Below are positions 59,938 through 64,000 of a DNA stretch of 64,000 nucleotides, piece by piece. Location of the stretch: contig RIBL01000010.1 in NCBI GenBank assembly GCA_003762875.1, positions 1-64,000 on the forward strand, written 5' to 3'. The notes under the pieces are model-generated. The model was given only the letters and a program-made list of their open reading frames with translations, was not told where the DNA came from and did no database searches. The stretch's first letter is position 1, and every line of letters begins with the position of its first letter. Source of the DNA: Muribaculaceae bacterium Isolate-110 (HZI). GTDB taxonomy: Bacteria > Bacteroidota > Bacteroidia > Bacteroidales > Muribaculaceae. The position numbers and the translations under genes are program-made.

Positions 59938-62900
59938 GCTTTAGAGGATTCTTTTTTACAGTTGGTGAGATAATACATGATAGGCACCACAAAGATGTTG
60001 AGCAGGGTCGACGACAACAGTCCGCCGAGTATCACGATGGCCAGAGGCGACTGTATCTCGTTGCCAGGCTGGTGGCCGTTGACGGCAAGAGGTATGAGAG
60101 CCAGAGCCGAGCTGAGCGCGGTCATGAGTATGGGATTGAGACGGTCGGCCGAGCCGTGGAGCACACGTTCCATCAGTCCCTGACCCTCCTGTCGGAGAGT
60201 GTCGTAGCGCGACATGAGCAGCATGCCGTTACGAGTGGCGATGCCCATGAGCGATATGAATCCTATGATGGCCGGGATGTTCATCTCGCCCGAGGTCAGG
60301 CGCAGGATGAGTATTCCGCCTATGAGCGCGAGCGGCATGTTGAGGAGTATGATGCCCGACTGCACGGCGTTGTGATACTGGCCGTAGAGCAGCAGGAAGA
60401 TTATCACAAGAGCCAGGAGCGACACGATGAGAAGCGTGCGCGACGCACTTGCTTCGCTCTCAAACTGTCCGCCATAGTTCACATAGTAGCCTTCGGGCAG
60501 GTCTATCTCCTCGTCGACTTCGCGCATGATGTCGTTGACCACACCGCGAAGGTCGCGACCCTCGACGTTGGCCGAGATGACTATGCGGCGGCTCACGTTC
60601 TCGCGGTTGATGGAGTTGGGGCCGGCTGTCGAGCGCACATCGGCCACCGCGCTGAGGGGTATCTTGCCTTTGGGTGAGTCGATCATGAGCGACGCCACCT
60701 GGTCGATGCTGCCGCGCGCGTCCGACTCCATCTTGAGCACGAGGTCAAAGGGGCGTCCCTTCTCATAGACCTGCGATACGGTCTCGCCTGCAAGAGCCAC
60801 GCGTATGAAGTCGGCAAACTGGCTCATGGGTATTCCGTAATAGGCAAGCATGTCGCGGCGCGGACGTATGTCGAGTTGCGGACGTTCCATCTGCTGCTCT
60901 ATGTTGGCGTCGACCACTCCGGGCACTTCGGCCGCCACGGCCTTGATTTTATTACCTAAGGCAAAGAGCTTGGTGAGGTCGTCGCCAAACAGTTTGATGG
61001 CTATCTGGGCTTCGGTGCCCGAGAGCATAGCGTCGATGCGGTGTGATATGGGCTGGCCTATCTCGATGTTTACACCGGGCAGATGCGACAGCTTATGGCG
61101 CAGATCGGCCACCATCTCCTTGCGCGAGCGGCCGTGGTCGAGGGTATAGGGTGCCTCGATTTCGCTCACGTTCACACCGAGCGAATGTTCGTCAAGCTCG
61201 GCGCGGCCGGTCTTGCGGGCTACGGTGGTGATTTCGGGCATGGAGAGGATAATCTTTTCGGCCTCACGTCCGAGACGGTCACTGTTGTCGAGCGATATGC
61301 CGGGCAGAGTGCTGACATTGATGGTGAGCGACCCCTCGTTGAACGGCGGGAGGAAGCTGCGTCCGAGTGTGAAGAAAATGCCTATGCACACAACGAAAAG
61401 GAGCGATACGCCGATTAATATTGGCTTGATGTGCGACATTGAGGCCTCAAGAGCGCGGTGATACCACTGGCTGAGCTTGCGCGAGAGCCACGGCTCCTTC
61501 TCGAGCTGCGAGGCTATGCGCTTGTCTCCGAGCAGATAGGTACACATCACCGGGGTGACAGTGAGGGCTACGATGGTCGAGGCTATGAGCGACACCACAA
61601 ACGAGATGCCCAGAGGTATGAGCATGCGCCCCTCGATGCCCTGGAGGAAAAACAGAGGCAGGAAGCTGGCGATGATGATGAGCGATGAATTGAAGATGGG
61701 CATTCTCACCTCCTTGCTCGCCTCGTAGACCACCTGGACTATGGGGCGGCCGGCCTTGAGGTTTTGTCGCAGACGTTTGTAGACATTCTCCACGTCCACG
61801 ATAGCGTCGTCGACCAGCGAACCTATCGCGATGGCAATGCCGCCGAGACTCATGGTATTGATGGTCAGACCCATGAAGTGGAGAGCTATGATGGTGACGA
61901 TTATCGACAGCGGCAGGGCTATGAGCGAAATCAGAGTGGTGCGCAGATTCATCAGGAAGAAGAACAGCACTATGATTACGAAGATGGCTCCGACAAAGAG
62001 CGACTCCTGCAGATTGCCTATCGAGCGGGCTATGAAGTCAGACTGGCGGAATATGTCGGTGTTGACCTTCACGTCGTCGGGAAATGTACGTTGCAGGTCG
62101 TCGAGTTTGGCGTCAATCTTTTCGGTCAGCTCGATTGTGCCGGCACCGGGCTGTTTGGTCACGGTGATGAGTACGGCAGGAGAGGCGTTGACCGATGCCG
62201 CACCCAGTCTGGGCTCTTGCGGACGGGCAGCCACCTCGGCTATGTCCGACAGTCTTACGATGCGTGACGGGTCGCTGATTATTACTGTGTTGGCTATAGC
62301 GGTGACATCGTTGGTGGTGATGTCGCCTTTGATGATATACTCGTTGCCATAGTCATAGAGCACACCGCCGGCCGCGTTGCTGTTCATGCCGGTCACGGCG
62401 TCGCGCACGTCGGTGAGTGTCACGCCGAAACGTTGCATCTTGGCCGGGCAGAGCAATATCTGAAACTCCTTTGCATCACCGCCTATCACCGATACCGATG
62501 CCACGCCGGGGAGCGAGAGCAAACGTGGGGCCACCTCGCGGTCGGCGAGTGTGCGCAGATCCATCTGGGTGGTTACCGAGTCGGCCGTCAGACCTATGAT
62601 CATTATTTCGCCGAGTATAGATGACTGCGGGCCGAGTGTCGGAGAGCCTGCTCCAGGAGGAAACGTGCCCTCGAGCTGTGTGAGTTTTTCCGACACAATC
62701 TGACGTGCCAGATACACGTCGGTGTCCCAGCCAAACTCTACCCACACCACTGAAAAGCCCGGAGTGGACGATGAGCGCACGCGTCTCACGCCCGAGGCTC
62801 CGTTGACAGCCGTCTCGACGGGATAGGTGATAGTGGTCTCGATTTCTTCGGGTGCCATGCCCGGAGCCTCGGTCATGACCACTACGGTCGGGGCATTGAG

Positions 62901-63023
62901 GTCGGGAAATATGTCGACCTCGGTGCGCATCAGCACTATCATTCCGTAGATGAGAATGAGTCCTGACAGCACGATTATCGCAAGACGGTTGTCGAGCGAA
63001 AATTTTATTATCCTGTTTAGCAT
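59934..63023 (-). CDS. CusA/CzcA-type heavy-metal RND efflux pump
   Basis: Proton-driven inner-membrane pump of the HME-RND class. 1029 residues with twelve membrane helices and two large periplasmic loops. Landmarks are the N-terminal IIKFSLDNRLAIIVLSGLIL, ETTITYPVETAVNGASGVRRVRS, and in helix 4 the GSLVDDAIVDVENVYKRL segment with two Asp and a Glu of the proton relay. The C-terminal half holds PLALIGGILILRLTSGEMN and FISLMGIATRNGMLL. Metal specificity (Cu/Ag versus Zn/Co/Cd) cannot be read off with confidence. The adaptor gene lies 71 nt upstream. Confidence 0.93.
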   Translation of the reverse strand: MLNRIIKFSLDNRLAIIVLSGLILIYGMIVLMRTEVDIFPDLNAPTVVVMTEAPGMAPEEIETTITYPVETAVNGASGVRRVRSSSTPGFSVVWVEFGWDTDVYLARQIVSEKLTQLEGTFPPGAGSPTLGPQSSILGEIMIIGLTADSVTTQMDLRTLADREVAPRLLSLPGVASVSVIGGDAKEFQILLCPAKMQRFGVTLTDVRDAVTGMNSNAAGGVLYDYGNEYIIKGDITTNDVTAIANTVIISDPSRIVRLSDIAEVAARPQEPRLGAASVNASPAVLITVTKQPGAGTIELTEKIDAKLDDLQRTFPDDVKVNTDIFRQSDFIARSIGNLQESLFVGAIFVIIVLFFFLMNLRTTLISLIALPLSIIVTIIALHFMGLTINTMSLGGIAIAIGSLVDDAIVDVENVYKRLRQNLKAGRPIVQVVYEASKEVRMPIFNSSLIIIASFLPLFFLQGIEGRMLIPLGISFVVSLIASTIVALTVTPVMCTYLLGDKRIASQLEKEPWLSRKLSQWYHRALEASMSHIKPILIGVSLLFVVCIGIFFTLGRSFLPPFNEGSLTINVSTLPGISLDNSDRLGREAEKIILSMPEITTVARKTGRAELDEHSLGVNVSEIEAPYTLDHGRSRKEMVADLRHKLSHLPGVNIEIGQPISHRIDAMLSGTEAQIAIKLFGDDLTKLFALGNKIKAVAAEVPGVVDANIEQQMERPQLDIRPRRDMLAYYGIPMSQFADFIRVALAGETVSQVYEKGRPFDLVLKMESDARGSIDQVASLMIDSPKGKIPLSAVADVRSTAGPNSINRENVSRRIVISANVEGRDLRGVVNDIMREVDEEIDLPEGYYVNYGGQFESEASASRTLLIVSLLALVIIFLLLYGQYHNAVQSGIILLNMPLALIGGILILRLTSGEMNIPAIIGFISLMGIATRNGMLLMSRYDTLRQEGQGLMERVLHGSADRLNPILMTALSSALALIPLAVNGHQPGNEIQSPLAIVILGGLLSSTLLNIFVVPIMYYLTNCKKESSKA

Positions 63024-63094
63024 TGTATTATGTAAGGTTAAACAGCCTGTGTTTCAGTTTTTATAGATAATATGTCACGTGGTGTCATCGTGAA

Positions 63095-64000
63095 TCAGTG
63101 GTTGTGAGAATGACCCTCGGGTGCTACGGTAGCCTGCTCGGCCAGACGCACGAATGTCGCGCCCTTGACCACGGCAGTCTCTCCGGGATTTATTCCGCTG
63201 ATTATTTCCACGCGCGAGCCGTCGGAGTTACCGAGTTTCACAGGGCGTTTCATATACACATGGTCACCCTTGCGTACAAATACGAATGTCTCGCCCATCT
63301 GTTCCACGATAGCGTCGACAGGTAGCGAGATGACCTCGCTGCGGCCCGAGCCTTTGAGATAGACTTCGGTCGCGCTGCCGGGGATTACGGGAGCGGTGCC
63401 GTTAAAGCTGAAGTAGACAGGTATATATCCGGGGGTCTCGCCGGCCGAGGCGGGTGCGGATGATAGCAGACGGCCGTTGAAATCGTCAATGTCAACGGTC
63501 AGTCCGCTGTGAAAACTCATCACGGCTCCTCCTACGCGGGGCAGAAACTCAGCCTTGGCCACAGGCACGAGGGCACGGAGCGTGAGCGAACTGTTGGCGG
63601 CCACGGTAGCAATTGCCTGGCCGGTCTCGACATACTCACCGTCGCTCACGTTGACCGAAGTGATGACACCCTGACGCGGAGCGGTGGCTATGCCTGATGC
63701 GGCGGCAGGACTGTAAGCGGCCTTGGCTGCCTCATAGGCGGCAAGAGCATCGTTATATTCTTTTTTGGTAATCAGACCGTCGGCCAGCAGTGGGGTCACG
63801 CGGTCAAGTTCTCGCTTGGCATTGTCGACGGCCACCTTGGCGGCATTGTCGGCATCGCCGCCGCTGATGTTGCGGGCTGTGATTGAGGCTATGGCCTGAC
63901 CGGCTCTTACCTGCGTGCCGGCGTTGATACCCAGATTGAGCCGTATCACACCCGATGTGGGGGCCGACACTACTCCGCGGTCTGTCGAGGAGGGAAGCAC
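63095..64000 (-). CDS. RND efflux periplasmic adaptor protein (CusB/CzcB type), N-terminus beyond the window
   Basis: The 301 residues present are the C-terminal part of a membrane-fusion adaptor linking the RND pump to TolC. Order: lipoyl-like edge (VIRLNLGINAGTQVRAGQAIASI), helical hairpin (NAKRELDRVTPLLADGLITKKEYNDALAAYEAAK), beta-barrel domain, and membrane-proximal domain (VFVRKGDHVYMKRPVKLGN; GINPGETAVVKGATFV). The extreme C-terminus is EGHSHNH, a His-rich tail that may bind metal. The start and signal peptide lie to the right of position 64000. Confidence 0.92.
   Translation of the reverse strand: MLPSSTDRGVVSAPTSGVIRLNLGINAGTQVRAGQAIASITARNISGGDADNAAKVAVDNAKRELDRVTPLLADGLITKKEYNDALAAYEAAKAAYSPAAASGIATAPRQGVITSVNVSDGEYVETGQAIATVAANSSLTLRALVPVAKAEFLPRVGGAVMSFHSGLTVDIDDFNGRLLSSAPASAGETPGYIPVYFSFNGTAPVIPGSATEVYLKGSGRSEVISLPVDAIVEQMGETFVFVRKGDHVYMKRPVKLGNSDGSRVEIISGINPGETAVVKGATFVRLAEQATVAPEGHSHNH

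Overview
The window is a chromosomal segment of a Bacteroidales bacterium, most likely a gut Muribaculaceae-type organism. The evidence is a SusC/SusD/SusE-F outer-membrane nutrient uptake locus, a type IX secretion sortase (PorU), the Bacteroidetes order ilvD-ilvB-ilvN-thioesterase-ilvC, DUF3822-rsmD and pdxJ-exbB-exbD-tonB neighbourhoods, and more than ten promoters of the form TTTG (or TTG), 20 bp, TAnnTTTG, which is the Bacteroidetes primary sigma signature. The family-level assignment is inference; the phylum is well supported. Nearly everything is ordinary vertically inherited chromosome. The only trace of mobile DNA is the 3' end of an ISL3-type transposase at the left edge.

Left third (1-11300): transposase tail, a CAT-anticodon tRNA, the branched-chain amino acid operon (ilvD, ilvB, ilvN, an acyl-ACP thioesterase, ilvC) closed by a very long hairpin, convergent nadK with a small ACT-like gene, then divergent pdxJ followed by an ExbB/ExbD/TonB energy-transducing set. 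From 11301 to 19270 there is a long structured leader with its own promoter and then susC, susD and two tandem SusE/SusF-like lipoprotein genes whose C-terminal halves are near copies of each other. No glycoside hydrolase or dedicated regulator lies beside them. The TonB set could energise the SusC porin. The amylomaltase with N-terminal starch-binding-like domains at 50729-53419 is a possible cytoplasmic partner if the ligand is an alpha-glucan (inference).

Middle (19300-36100): a flavoredoxin-HxlR regulator pair divergent from a SnoaL-like gene, with a direct-repeat operator candidate between them. Next is a DUF3737-MalY/PatB-MATE cassette, the TrkA-TrkH potassium uptake operon, DUF3822-rsmD, yqeY, serS, rbfA, a LolC/E-type permease, manC and a bifunctional (p)ppGpp synthetase/hydrolase.

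Right part (36190-64000), mostly on the minus strand: a repeat-rich small lipoprotein; porU; a GH25 lysozyme-like lipoprotein; an AlbA_2 gene coupled to luxS and mtnN (activated methyl cycle, AI-2); tatC-tatA; then a polyprenyl glycosylphosphotransferase-recQ-NUDIX operon and a DUF349 protein. After tRNA-Leu(TAG) come the amylomaltase, two glycosyltransferases, a tightly overlapping metX-EamA-lrgA-lrgB operon, and a heavy-metal-type RND efflux operon (adaptor, pump, TolC) whose adaptor runs off the right edge.

No CRISPR array, prophage, restriction or toxin-antitoxin system, rRNA or integrase was seen. The most interesting non-genic signals are the structured leader upstream of susC and a family of long intergenic palindromes sharing the arm ACAAAAG..TCA.AAG.G.CAAAAG (7041, 31136, 50641, with a fragment at 43979).
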